From contig NZSA01000053.1 of NCBI GenBank assembly GCA_002696645.1, positions 1 to 56,453 of the forward strand: 56,453 nt of DNA, written 5' to 3'. The stretch is from Rhodospirillales bacterium (GTDB lineage Bacteria > Pseudomonadota > Alphaproteobacteria > UBA8366 > Aestuariispiraceae). Within the stretch, counting starts at the first letter, position 1, and each line of letters starts with the position of its first letter. The notes under the pieces are model-generated. The model saw only the letters and a program-made list of their open reading frames with translations, ran no database searches and had not been told where the DNA came from. The position numbers and the translations under genes were made by a program. Below, in pieces: positions 16,635-24,947 of this stretch.

Positions 16635-18083
16635 TTAAGCGTCAGGGATCGTTTTGCCGGGATTCATAAGTCCTTTTGGATCAAATAGAGTTTTCAGCGA
16701 CCGCATCATATCCAATTCCACCGCAGATTTACAACGCAACAACTCGTCGCGCTTGGATCGCCCGATACCGTGTTCTGCTGAAATCGACCCATCCAGGGAC
16801 AGGGCGACATCATGAACACGATGCTGCAACTCGGCATAACGCCCCAAAAACTCCCTGGCGGGCATGTCGATCGGCTGGGACAGATTGTAATGAATATTGC
16901 CATCGCCGACATGGCCGAAGGGATAGGGGCGAATGCCAGGCATCATCTCTTCCACCGCCGCATTGGCCTCGCGGATAAAGCGTGGAACCTGGCTTACGGG
17001 GACGGAGACATCGTGCTTCACCTGAGCCCCTTCGCGAACTTGCGCTTCGACAATGGCTTCGCGCAGGAACCAGATCTGGGCGCGTTGATCTTCCGATTGT
17101 GGCAATACCGCATCGATCACAAGGCCGTCTTCAAAGGCGTTTTCCAGCAGCGATTCCAGGGCTATCTTTGCGGCCCCATCGGTGCGGGGCCCACCGATTT
17201 CCATCAGGATCGTCCAGTCATAGGTTGTGTCGAAGGGCTGTTTGGCTCCCTCGACATACTTTTCTGCCCAATCCAGCGCAAATCCAGGCATCAATTCAAA
17301 GGACATCAGCGCATCGCCGCTGGCGGACCGGGCCCGCTCCAACAGGGTGACAGCCGTATCAAGATCGGCAATAGCCACCAGGGCGGTTGCACGTTCTTTT
17401 GGCAGCGGGAACAGCTTCAACACCGCTGCTGTGATAATGCCCAAAGTACCTTCGGACCCTAAAAATATCTGTTTCAGGTCATAGCCGGTATTGTCTTTGC
17501 GCAACCGTCGCAATCCGCTCCAAATCCGCCCGTCGGGCAGCACGACTTCCAGCCCCAGCACCAAATCGCGGGCATTGCCGTAACGCACAACATTAATACC
17601 CCCGGCATTGGAGGCCAGATTACCGCCGATCTGACAGGACCCTTCCGCCCCCAGGCTGAGTGGGAACAGTCGATCTGCCTGTTCCGCCACGCCCTGCAGG
17701 TCTTTCAGAATGCAACCCGCCTCAACCGTCATTGTGTAATTGGCGGCATCCACATCGCGCACGGAATTCATGCGCCCCAGATTAAGCAATAATTGCCGTC
17801 CCGTCGTATCGGGTGTCGCCCCCCCGACGCGGCCCGTATTGCCACCCTGTGGCACAATTTGCAGACCTGCTTTGTAAGCGATTGCCAGTATTTCGGCAAC
17901 TTCCTGTGTATTGGCGGGGCGGGCCATTCCCAGGCACCGTCCTTCATAGACGCGCCTGGAATCAATCAGCCAGGGGGTCAGCGTTTCAGCATCGTCGACC
18001 CATCCTTTTGGGCCGAGGCATGTGCGGATACGAGACAGCGCGTCGCGCTCCACGTCGGTTGGTGTATAGGGCATCTCTGTCAT
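16635..18083 (-). CDS. FAD-linked D-2-hydroxyacid dehydrogenase (D-2-hydroxyglutarate/GlcD type)
   Basis: 482 residues of the VAO/PCMH flavoprotein family. The FAD domain has PQGGNTGRVGGATP and EGSCQIGGNLASNAGG; the C-terminal FAD-oxidase domain has PFGHVGDGNIHYN, whose histidines hold the metal, and the terminal AEHGIG motif. It oxidises a D-2-hydroxy acid to the 2-oxo acid; length and motifs fit D-2-hydroxyglutarate or D-lactate dehydrogenase rather than the shorter GlcD with GlcE/GlcF partners, which are absent. ATG 18083 is taken as the start; an in-frame TTG 12 codons upstream is less likely. Confidence 0.85.
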   Translation of the reverse strand: MTEMPYTPTDVERDALSRIRTCLGPKGWVDDAETLTPWLIDSRRVYEGRCLGMARPANTQEVAEILAIAYKAGLQIVPQGGNTGRVGGATPDTTGRQLLLNLGRMNSVRDVDAANYTMTVEAGCILKDLQGVAEQADRLFPLSLGAEGSCQIGGNLASNAGGINVVRYGNARDLVLGLEVVLPDGRIWSGLRRLRKDNTGYDLKQIFLGSEGTLGIITAAVLKLFPLPKERATALVAIADLDTAVTLLERARSASGDALMSFELMPGFALDWAEKYVEGAKQPFDTTYDWTILMEIGGPRTDGAAKIALESLLENAFEDGLVIDAVLPQSEDQRAQIWFLREAIVEAQVREGAQVKHDVSVPVSQVPRFIREANAAVEEMMPGIRPYPFGHVGDGNIHYNLSQPIDMPAREFLGRYAELQHRVHDVALSLDGSISAEHGIGRSKRDELLRCKSAVELDMMRSLKTLFDPKGLMNPGKTIPDA

Positions 18084-18221
18084 AAGGTCAGATGTAGACC
18101 TTGATCCGCCGTCAAGCAAGAAGCTGCGTAAGGGGATGGGCGAAGGACACCCAACATACGATATGAAATATTAAATTTGTCACATCCGGGTCACACAGAA
18201 GTAACGCAGAAAAACTAAGAA

Positions 18222-18235
18222 TGTAAACGGTTACA
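18222..18235. promoter_or_regulatory. LacI-family operator
   Basis: TGTAAACGGTTACA is a near-perfect palindrome with central CG, the form usually bound by LacI/GalR regulators. It lies 44 bases before the LacI start codon, so autoregulation of the whole transporter operon is likely. Confidence 0.7.
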
Positions 18236-18279
18236 GCCTAGACTTGGGCGTACCTTATTTTGTGCGGATTTGATGGAAG

Positions 18280-19362
18280 ATGTCAGATAAGAAGCGATCA
18301 AAAAATACGATCCGGGATGTGGCGCTGGATGCAGGGGTTTCCATCGCAACGGTTTCCCGGGTAGTCAACAAATTGGGGACCGTCAGTAAGGAAACTGAAG
18401 AGCGGGTGCATCAATCCATTGATCGCATGGGTTTTCGGTTAAATGCATTTGGGCGCGGCCTGTCGACATCGCGCAGTTATACTATCGGGGTGATGATCCC
18501 CAGCCTGTCCAACCCGGTTTTCGCCGATGCGGTATCCGGGATCACTCAAGAGGCCAGCAAGGCTGGCTATAATGTCATGATCGCTGCAACGGACTATCAG
18601 CATGCGGCAGAAATCAGCACTGTTTCGACATTCCTAGAGCGACAGATCGACGGAATGATTTTAACCGTCGCCGACCCGATGCACAGTGATGCCCTGGATA
18701 TGCTGGAGGCTGCACAGGCCCCCTATGCCCTGATTTACAATCAAGTCTCAAAGAGTGACAGGCTGACTGTGACGGTCGATAACGTTGCGGCCGGGGACGC
18801 TGTGGCGCGGTGTTTTCATACTCAGGGTCACAGAACCATGGCGATGATATCCGGCAGTTTTGCAGAATCCGATCGCGCCATTGCCCGTCGGGATGGCTTT
18901 GTGACGGGGATTGCCGCACTGGGTCTGCCCACGCCCGTCATCCATGAAGTCGGCTTTGTGAATCTGGATATAGAACCTGTCTTGCAATCTCTGTTTGAAG
19001 ATCAGGACAAAGCCCCGACCGCGCTGTTCTGCTCTAATGATCTGCTTGCCATATCCTTCATCAGCGGCCTGGAGCGACGCGGCCTCCGTGTGCCCGATGA
19101 TGTTTCGGTCATGGGCTTTGATGGAATTGCAATCGGCACACATCTTCACCCCACTCTGGCAACGGTGGTTCAGCCGTCCAAACGGATGGGAGAAGTTGCG
19201 GCGCAGTGTTTGCTGTGTCGTATCAACGGGGAGGGGGGCATGCAGTCAACACTCCTTCCCTTCACATTAAGACTGGGAGAATCGACGGGGCGCGCCTGCA
19301 AGCAACTCCCCGCCGATCTTCAGACCCCACACAAATCCGTGCACAGGAGACCCGCACAATGA
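18280..19362 (+). CDS. LacI-family transcriptional regulator
   Basis: 360 residues. The N-terminal HTH and hinge (NTIRDVALDAGVSIATVSRVVNKLGTVS, about residues 9-36) is followed by a periplasmic-binding-like sensor domain (SYTIGVMIPSLSNPVFADAVSGI onward), ending with SVMGFDGIAIGTHLHPTLATVVQP. It is the first gene of an operon: its stop overlaps the start of the substrate-binding protein gene (ATGA). A palindromic operator lies immediately upstream. The inducer is probably a product of the imported phosphodiester, such as glycerol or glycerol phosphate, by analogy; the sequence alone does not identify it. Confidence 0.9.
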   Translation: MSDKKRSKNTIRDVALDAGVSIATVSRVVNKLGTVSKETEERVHQSIDRMGFRLNAFGRGLSTSRSYTIGVMIPSLSNPVFADAVSGITQEASKAGYNVMIAATDYQHAAEISTVSTFLERQIDGMILTVADPMHSDALDMLEAAQAPYALIYNQVSKSDRLTVTVDNVAAGDAVARCFHTQGHRTMAMISGSFAESDRAIARRDGFVTGIAALGLPTPVIHEVGFVNLDIEPVLQSLFEDQDKAPTALFCSNDLLAISFISGLERRGLRVPDDVSVMGFDGIAIGTHLHPTLATVVQPSKRMGEVAAQCLLCRINGEGGMQSTLLPFTLRLGESTGRACKQLPADLQTPHKSVHRRPAQ

Positions 19363-20372
19363 TTCATAGGACCCTGAAACTGTTAGGTTTGGCCGCTGCA
19401 TTCAGTGTAACGGCAGGATTATCCGCAGCGCAAGCTGAAGACGCCATTTGCTATAACTGCCCCCCGCAATGGGCCGATTGGGCAACGCAATTGACGGTGA
19501 TTAAAGAAAATCTGGGTTATGACATTCCCCATGACAATAAGAATTCCGGTCAGACCTTGTCTCAACTTCTGGCGGAAAAGGACAATCCTGTCGCAGACGT
19601 CGCCTATTATGGTGTGTCCTTTGGCATCCAGGCGGCCGAACAGGGTGTCGTAGACGCCTATAAGCCCACCCATTTCGATGAAATTCCAGAAGGCCTGAAA
19701 GATCCAGAAGGCCGCTGGTTTACCATTCATTCCGGTACGCTGGGTTTTTTCGTGAATGTGGCGGCGCTGGAAGGCAAGCCGGTACCCCAGTCTTGGGCTG
19801 ACCTTTTGAAGCCGGAATACAAAGGCATGGTTGGTTACCTGGATCCGACATCCGCTTTTGTTGGTTATGCGGGCGCCGTTGCCGTTAATCGCGCGATGGG
19901 GGGCAGCCTGGACGATTTTGGTCCCGGTATCGAGTATTTCAAGAAACTGGCCGCCAATGATCCAATCGTGCCGAAACAGACTGCCTATGCACGCGTCGTG
20001 TCGGGTGAAATTCCAATCCTGCTGGATTATGACTTCAACGCCTATCGCGCGAAATACAAGGACATGGCCGATGTTGCCTTTGTCATTCCCGCCGAAGGCA
20101 CCGTTGTGGTCCCCTATGTCATGAGCCTGGTTAAGAATGCCCCCCATGCGGAAAAGGGCAAAAAGATCCTGGACTTCATCATGTCCGATAAGGGTCAGGC
20201 CGTTTGGGCCAACGCCTTCCTGCGTCCAATCCGGGCCTCTGCCATGAGTGCAGACGTGGCGAAGAAATTCCTGCCCGAGTCAGATTATGCGCGCTCCACG
20301 CCGGTTGACTATTCGAAGATGGCCGCCGTGCAGGACGGTTTTGCCCAGAAGTACCTTGCCGAAGTTCGCTAA
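19359..20372 (+). CDS. ABC transporter periplasmic substrate-binding protein
   Basis: 337 residues with a Sec signal peptide (about 1-26, cleavage after SAAQA). The mature protein belongs to the Fe/phosphonate/putrescine-type family 1 or 8 binding proteins (GQTLSQLLAEKDNPVADVAYYGVSFGIQAAEQG, then GTLGFFVNVAAL). It starts inside the stop of the LacI gene (ATGA) with AGGAGA 8 bases upstream. The partner permeases, ATPase and GpdQ-like enzyme follow. Relatives bind iron, 2-aminoethylphosphonate or polyamines; here an organophosphate, for example a glycerophosphodiester, is inferred from the last gene in the operon. Confidence 0.85.
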   Translation: MIHRTLKLLGLAAAFSVTAGLSAAQAEDAICYNCPPQWADWATQLTVIKENLGYDIPHDNKNSGQTLSQLLAEKDNPVADVAYYGVSFGIQAAEQGVVDAYKPTHFDEIPEGLKDPEGRWFTIHSGTLGFFVNVAALEGKPVPQSWADLLKPEYKGMVGYLDPTSAFVGYAGAVAVNRAMGGSLDDFGPGIEYFKKLAANDPIVPKQTAYARVVSGEIPILLDYDFNAYRAKYKDMADVAFVIPAEGTVVVPYVMSLVKNAPHAEKGKKILDFIMSDKGQAVWANAFLRPIRASAMSADVAKKFLPESDYARSTPVDYSKMAAVQDGFAQKYLAEVR

Positions 20373-20384
20373 GGTTTAAGCGTC

Positions 20385-20420
20385 TCCAGGCGCGGGGGGA
20401 TGCATTCCCCCGCGCCTGGA
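20385..20420 (+). promoter_or_regulatory. Strong hairpin between binding-protein and permease genes
   Basis: TCCAGGCGCGGGGG (20385-20398) and CCCCCGCGCCTGGA (20407-20420) form a perfect 14-bp stem with an 8-base loop, 12 bases after the binding-protein stop. No T-run follows. Such hairpins commonly stabilise the upstream part of ABC-transporter messages so the binding protein is made in excess. Confidence 0.75.
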
Positions 20421-20459
20421 TGGCCCTTCAGCTTGGTCTTTAATTGTTTGGATCGCCCG

Positions 20460-21278
20460 ATGAAAGCCAACAATACCCTATTGTTTTTTCTCGCCTTACC
20501 AGCGGGACTGGTCTTTTTGGCCTTCTTTCTGATCCCCATGGTTCGGTTATTGGGTATCGGCGCATCCGGGGACGAGGGAATGGCTGCCTATCTTTCCATC
20601 CTGACAACACCGCGCCATTTTCAAAGCATGATCGCGACCGTTCTTCTGTCCTGTGGTGTGACCCTGGTGGCGGTCGCTGTTTCAACGGTTTCTGGCCTGT
20701 TTCTGGTGCGCAATCAGTTTCCAGGCCGCAGCATTCTGATTTCCATGCTGACCTTACCGCTGACCTTTCCCGGCGTCGTTATTGGCTTCCTGGTCATACT
20801 TTTGACCGGACGACAGGGCCTCCTGGGGATCTTCACCAAGGCGATCACCGGGGACAAGGTTGTCCTTGCCTATTCCATGGTCGGTTTGTTCATCGGTTAT
20901 CTGTATTTTTCAATTCCGCGGGTGATTTTAACGGTTATGGCCGCAGCGGAAAAACTGGACTCCGCCCTGGAAGAGGCCGCCCGGTCGCTGGGTGCACCCA
21001 CCTGGCGTGTTGTGTGGGATGTTATTCTGCCTGCGCTGAAACCCGGTCTGATCGCGTCCGGGGCGATCTGTTTCGCCACATCGATGAGCGCGTTTGGCAC
21101 CGCCTTCACGCTGGCGACCAATATCGATGTGCTGGCTATGACGATTTACACGGAATTTACCTTGGGTGCCAATCTTGCAGGCGCAGCCAGCCTTTCCATT
21201 GTCTTAGGCCTGGTGACCTGGGCGGCCTTATTTATCGCCCGCAGCCTGTCAGGCGCTGCTGTCGCCGGGGGCGGGTAG
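20460..21278 (+). CDS. ABC transporter permease (first)
   Basis: 272 residues with about six membrane segments and a BPD_transp_1 core. The EAA loop is EEAARSLGAPTWRVVWDVILPALKPGL, which docks on the ATPase. The start is ATG 20460 (MKANNTLL); an upstream in-frame ATG at 20400 sits inside a hairpin loop and would add a non-membrane leader. It pairs with the next permease to form a heterodimeric import channel. Confidence 0.9.
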   Translation: MKANNTLLFFLALPAGLVFLAFFLIPMVRLLGIGASGDEGMAAYLSILTTPRHFQSMIATVLLSCGVTLVAVAVSTVSGLFLVRNQFPGRSILISMLTLPLTFPGVVIGFLVILLTGRQGLLGIFTKAITGDKVVLAYSMVGLFIGYLYFSIPRVILTVMAAAEKLDSALEEAARSLGAPTWRVVWDVILPALKPGLIASGAICFATSMSAFGTAFTLATNIDVLAMTIYTEFTLGANLAGAASLSIVLGLVTWAALFIARSLSGAAVAGGG

Positions 21279-21288
21279 GAAACATCCA

Positions 21289-22068
21289 ATGAAATCGCGC
21301 ACTCTCTTTTGGCTGCAATTGGCATTCACGTTGGTCCTGTGTGCCTTCCTGATTGGACCGGTGCTGCTGTCCGTCGCTGCAGGCGTTACGGAAAACTATT
21401 TCCTGGGCATAACCAGCGGCATCACAGTGCGGTGGGTGATGGAAGTATTGGCCCTGTATATGGATACAATCTATCTGTCCCTGTGGATCGCTGTGTGTTG
21501 TTTGCTGTCCAATCTGGTCCTTGGTGTGCCCATGGCCTATGTCCTGGCAAAAAAGGGCGGGCGTCTGGCGCGCTTTCTTGAGGAACTGATCGTCCTGCCG
21601 ATTGCCATTCCCGGCCTTGCCATCGCCCTGGCTTTGATTGTCAGCTATGGCGGTTTTCGGGATTTCCGAACTGGCTGGGCCTTTATCCTGGTCGGTCACA
21701 TTCTCTATACGCTGCCCTTTATGGTGCGGTCAGTTCTGGCCGTCCTGCAAAGCATCAATTTCCGCGAATTGGAGGAAGGGGCTGCCAGCCTGGGGGCAGG
21801 TTTCAGGCAGCGTTTTTTTGGTGTCGTCATTCCCAATTGTCGTTCCGGCATATTGGCGGGGGCCTTGATGACATTCACGCTGTCTATCGGGGAATTCAAC
21901 CTGACCTGGATGCTGCATACACCGCTGACAAAGACATTGCCCGTTGGACTGGCCGATTCCTATGCATCGATGCGGTTGGAAGTCGCCAGCGCCTATACCC
22001 TGATTTTCTTTATTCTGATCGTGCCAGTTCTGATCCTTATGCAGGCGCTGACCAATCGACGTTTCTGA
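21289..22068 (+). CDS. ABC transporter permease (second)
   Basis: 259 residues, about six membrane segments. The EAA loop reads EEGAASLGAGFRQRFFGVVIPNCRSGILAG. It follows the first permease by 10 bases with AGGAAA as ribosome site. The pair of different permeases fits polyamine/phosphonate-type importers. Confidence 0.9.
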   Translation: MKSRTLFWLQLAFTLVLCAFLIGPVLLSVAAGVTENYFLGITSGITVRWVMEVLALYMDTIYLSLWIAVCCLLSNLVLGVPMAYVLAKKGGRLARFLEELIVLPIAIPGLAIALALIVSYGGFRDFRTGWAFILVGHILYTLPFMVRSVLAVLQSINFRELEEGAASLGAGFRQRFFGVVIPNCRSGILAGALMTFTLSIGEFNLTWMLHTPLTKTLPVGLADSYASMRLEVASAYTLIFFILIVPVLILMQALTNRRF

Positions 22069-22086
22069 TCGCAGAAGGGGACCCCA

Positions 22087-23097
22087 ATGTCCGCTAAGAC
22101 TGAAATACACCTACGCCAATGTGGTAAAACATTTCCAGATGGCACCCGGGCATTGGAGCCCCTGGACCTGACCATCGCAGGCGGTGAAACGCTGGTCCTA
22201 TTGGGGCCTTCGGGCTGTGGTAAGACGACCTTGCTGCGGATGATTGCCGGATTGGAAAGCCCTGATCGGGGCGGCCAGATCGTCTTTAACGACGATGATG
22301 TGACCCATCTGCCTATTGAGAAACGGGCTGTCGGGATGGTGTTTCAATCCTATGCCTTGTTTCCAAACATGACCGTATGGGAAAATGTCGCCTATGGCCT
22401 GAAGGTCCAGCGACGCCCGGCTGCGGAAATTAAACAGCGCGTCCAGGGCGTCATGGATATGATGCAGATAACCCCACTGGCCGATCGTCGCATTAATCAG
22501 CTCTCCGGGGGGCAGCGCCAGCGGGTGGCCTTAGCGCGTGCGACGGCGGTTCAACCCCGTGTGCTGCTGTTGGACGAGCCGCTGACTGCCCTGGATGCGC
22601 TGCTGCGGGACCATCTGCGCGTCGAAATTGATACCCTGCTGCGCACGCTTGGGATTACGGCGGTCTATGTCACGCACGATCAGGGCGAAGCCATGGCACT
22701 GGGCGACAGGATCGTGGTAATGAGCAACGGTCGTATCGAACAGATCGGAACGCCACGCCAAATCTATTTTGAGCCCCAAACCGATTTTGTGGCTGATTTC
22801 ATCGGCACAATAAACCGGGTGCCGTCATCGCTGATCGCGAATGACAAGGGAACCTCCCATCACGGTCCTTCTGTGATGTTCAGACCCGAGGATGTCGAAA
22901 TCGTGCCTGTCGGGCAGGGGGAAATGGAAGGTCATGTCGTCTCCTGCCTATTCCTTGGGGATCGTGTTCGCATTGTCTTGGACGTTGCGGCGACAAATAC
23001 TGTCACGATTGATCTGCCCGCCCGTTACACTGTTGAAATTGGTCAGAAATTGGCGCTGGTCATCGCAAAGAAGATGGCCCTGTCCTGCGTCGAATAA
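22087..23097 (+). CDS. ABC transporter ATP-binding protein
   Basis: 336 residues. Walker A GPSGCGKTT (40-48), Q-loop in VFQSYALFPNMTVWEN, signature LSGGQRQR (139-146), Walker B VLLLDEP (from about 159) and switch His in VYVTHDQGEAMAL. A C-terminal TOBE-type regulatory domain occupies about 240-336. This size and layout match the PotA/UgpC/FbpC class of importers. It is encoded between the permeases and the phosphodiesterase, all within 20 bases of each other. Confidence 0.95.
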   Translation: MSAKTEIHLRQCGKTFPDGTRALEPLDLTIAGGETLVLLGPSGCGKTTLLRMIAGLESPDRGGQIVFNDDDVTHLPIEKRAVGMVFQSYALFPNMTVWENVAYGLKVQRRPAAEIKQRVQGVMDMMQITPLADRRINQLSGGQRQRVALARATAVQPRVLLLDEPLTALDALLRDHLRVEIDTLLRTLGITAVYVTHDQGEAMALGDRIVVMSNGRIEQIGTPRQIYFEPQTDFVADFIGTINRVPSSLIANDKGTSHHGPSVMFRPEDVEIVPVGQGEMEGHVVSCLFLGDRVRIVLDVAATNTVTIDLPARYTVEIGQKLALVIAKKMALSCVE

Positions 23098-23114
23098 ATC
23101 ATAAGGATGATCCT

Positions 23115-23933
23115 ATGCGCATCGCGCAATTAACCGACACACATATAAAAGCCCCTGCAACCCTGGCCTATGGGCGGGTTGATACTGCCCGGTATTTGGA
23201 AGCCGCAGTCGCCCATATCAATAGCATGGCGTCGGATCTGGATGCCGTCTTTATAACAGGTGACTTGGTCGATGGCGGTAAGGCCATAGAATATGCGGTT
23301 TTGTATTCCATCCTATCAGGCCTTACCGTTCCGTTTTATCTGGCCTGTGGCAATCATGATGACCGTGCCGGCATCCGTCAGGCTTTTCCCGATCCCCGAT
23401 ATGACGATGACCCCAAAGCCCCGCTGCAATATGTGATCGAATGGAAAAATCTGCGCGGCATTGTGCTGGACAGTTCTGTCCCAGGCGAATCCCATGGACA
23501 GTTTTGCGAAAGCCGTCTGGCATGGCTGGCAGATACATTGAAAGCGCGCCCAGATATCCCGGCTATGATCTTCATGCATCATCCGCCCTTCGTAACCGGC
23601 ATCCATCATATGGATGTTCAGAATTTGCGGCAGCCTGAACGGTTTTTTGAGGTGCTGACAAAGGCAGGCACGGTACGCCATATCGCCTGTGGACATGTTC
23701 ACAGGGCCTGCGAAACGGTCCTGAACGGCATTGGCGTCAGCATCGCCCCAAGTCCTGCCCATGCTGTGTCTTTGGATTTTGACCCAACTGGGCAGCCTGG
23801 ATACACACTGGAACCGCCACTGCTGAGAGTGTTCAATGTCAGCGACAAAGGACAGGTCGTTTCGCATTTGAGTCCGATTGGCCAATTTGACGGTCCCCAT
23901 CCGTTCTTTAACAGCGATGGTTCTTTCTTATAA
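23115..23933 (+). CDS. GpdQ-like metallophosphodiesterase
   Basis: 272 residues. All binuclear metal ligands known for GpdQ glycerophosphodiesterase are present at nearly the same positions: Asp8 and His10 (LTDTH), Asp50 (ITGD), Asn80 and His81 (GNHD), His156 (MHHPP), His194 and His196 (GHVH). Long stretches such as IFMHHPP...MD also resemble GpdQ. It has no signal peptide, so it should act in the cytoplasm on a phosphodiester brought in by the upstream ABC importer, releasing a phosphomonoester and an alcohol. CpdA-type cyclic-nucleotide phosphodiesterase is the alternative, but the transporter context favours nutrient scavenging. Confidence 0.85.
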   Translation: MRIAQLTDTHIKAPATLAYGRVDTARYLEAAVAHINSMASDLDAVFITGDLVDGGKAIEYAVLYSILSGLTVPFYLACGNHDDRAGIRQAFPDPRYDDDPKAPLQYVIEWKNLRGIVLDSSVPGESHGQFCESRLAWLADTLKARPDIPAMIFMHHPPFVTGIHHMDVQNLRQPERFFEVLTKAGTVRHIACGHVHRACETVLNGIGVSIAPSPAHAVSLDFDPTGQPGYTLEPPLLRVFNVSDKGQVVSHLSPIGQFDGPHPFFNSDGSFL

Positions 23934-24046
23934 TCAATCACTATCGGGTATTGTGACACACTGGTGGAGAAATATGCCGCGTTAAGCACACGTTAATACC
24001 TGCTGCTTTATCATTAATGAATATAAGGTAGTAGGAGCGTGATGAC

Positions 24047-24274
24047 ATGATATCTGCATGCAAGAATGCTGTTAGCAACGCGTATCGTATGATCGGGGAT
24101 CTGGACGAGTCCGGTGCATCGCGCGTTGAGAAGCATTTGTCCGCATGCAGTATTCGCGATGCCTGTCCCTATGCACAAGAATGCAGCCGGACGCTGGCCC
24201 TGCTGCGCCGCGATATCGGTGATACGAACGGGTCAGATATCGTGTATCTGTTTTCCCGTCACGCGGCACAGTAA
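24047..24274 (+). CDS. Small Cys-rich protein of unknown function
   Basis: 75 residues. A helical start (ISACKNAVSNAYRMIGDLDE) leads into HLSACSIRDACPYAQECSRTLALLRR, whose His and three Cys could bind a metal, loosely like zf-HC2 domains. AGGAG lies 9 bases upstream of the ATG, which supports real translation. No family recognised. It lies between the phosphodiesterase operon and the converging peroxiredoxin. Confidence 0.5.
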   Translation: MISACKNAVSNAYRMIGDLDESGASRVEKHLSACSIRDACPYAQECSRTLALLRRDIGDTNGSDIVYLFSRHAAQ

Positions 24275-24287
24275 TCTCAATGTGCTG

Positions 24288-24324
24288 GAAAACACAAACG
24301 CCCCCGTAACCAGAACGGGGGCGT
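24288..24324 (-). terminator. Intrinsic terminator of the peroxiredoxin gene
   Basis: ACGCCCCCGT (24298-24307) and ACGGGGGCGT (24315-24324) form a perfect 10-bp stem. On the minus strand it is followed by TTTGTGTTTT, so it ends transcripts from the peroxiredoxin side; it may also help stop the small + strand gene. Confidence 0.85.
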
Positions 24325-24352
24325 CAATGTAACGCTGTATTGGCCCACTGAT

Positions 24353-24835
24353 TTACAGGGCTTTCAGGATTGCCTCTGCGGAGGAAACTTCGAAAGCGCC
24401 CGGTGCTTCAACAGCCAGATGGGTGACGGTGCCATCGTCTACCACCATCGCGAACCGCTGACCGCGCACGCCCAGACCAGCCGCGACCAGATCCAATTCA
24501 AGACCCAGGGCCTTGGTGAAGGCGGCGGAACCGTCGGCCAGCATATCGACCTTATCGTCTGCGCCCTGGTCCTTGCCCCAGGCGCCCATGACAAAGGCGT
24601 CATTGACCGCAAGGCAGGCAATCTTGTCGACGCCCTTAGCCTTCAAGGCGTCGGCATTTTGCACGAATCCCGGCACATGTTTGGCAGAGCATGTCGGGGT
24701 AAACGCACCTGGAACCGAAAACAGGACGACCTTACTGCCTGCAAAATACTTTGCCGTATCAACTTCTTCAGGCCCATTCGTGCCCATCTTCTTTAATGCA
24801 ATGGCAGGAATTTTTTCGCCTTCTTGTATGCTCAT
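24353..24835 (-). CDS. Peroxiredoxin, Prx5/AhpE-like
   Basis: 160 residues of the Prx5 type. The peroxidatic Cys49 lies in GAFTPTCSAKHVPGF, the family signature PxxxTxxC. A second Cys is at about 74. Prx5 proteins reduce hydrogen peroxide and organic hydroperoxides in the cytoplasm, usually with glutaredoxin or thioredoxin as reductant. The length (about 160) matches bacterial Prx5 without a glutaredoxin fusion. Upstream of it on the same strand is a DsbD-like electron carrier, which forms a loose thiol-redox neighbourhood, but the gap and terminator structure suggest separate transcripts. Confidence 0.95.
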   Translation of the reverse strand: MSIQEGEKIPAIALKKMGTNGPEEVDTAKYFAGSKVVLFSVPGAFTPTCSAKHVPGFVQNADALKAKGVDKIACLAVNDAFVMGAWGKDQGADDKVDMLADGSAAFTKALGLELDLVAAGLGVRGQRFAMVVDDGTVTHLAVEAPGAFEVSSAEAILKAL

Positions 24836-24947
24836 TGGTTTGCTTCCCTTTGATCTGGTTTGTAATGGGCCACGCCTGATTTGTGACCGCCGTTAATCGT
24901 ATCTGGACATAAGCGGTTTTCAGGACTTGTCCAGAGGGTCCTGTTTC

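Noticed and set aside
20444..21292. A 282-codon frame overlapping the first permease.
   Set aside because: The permease frame has membrane segments and the EAA loop; the overlapping frame has none.
24353..24896. Antisense frames across the peroxiredoxin (24419-24796, 24513-24896).
   Set aside because: They are shadows of a clearly conserved gene and carry no domain.
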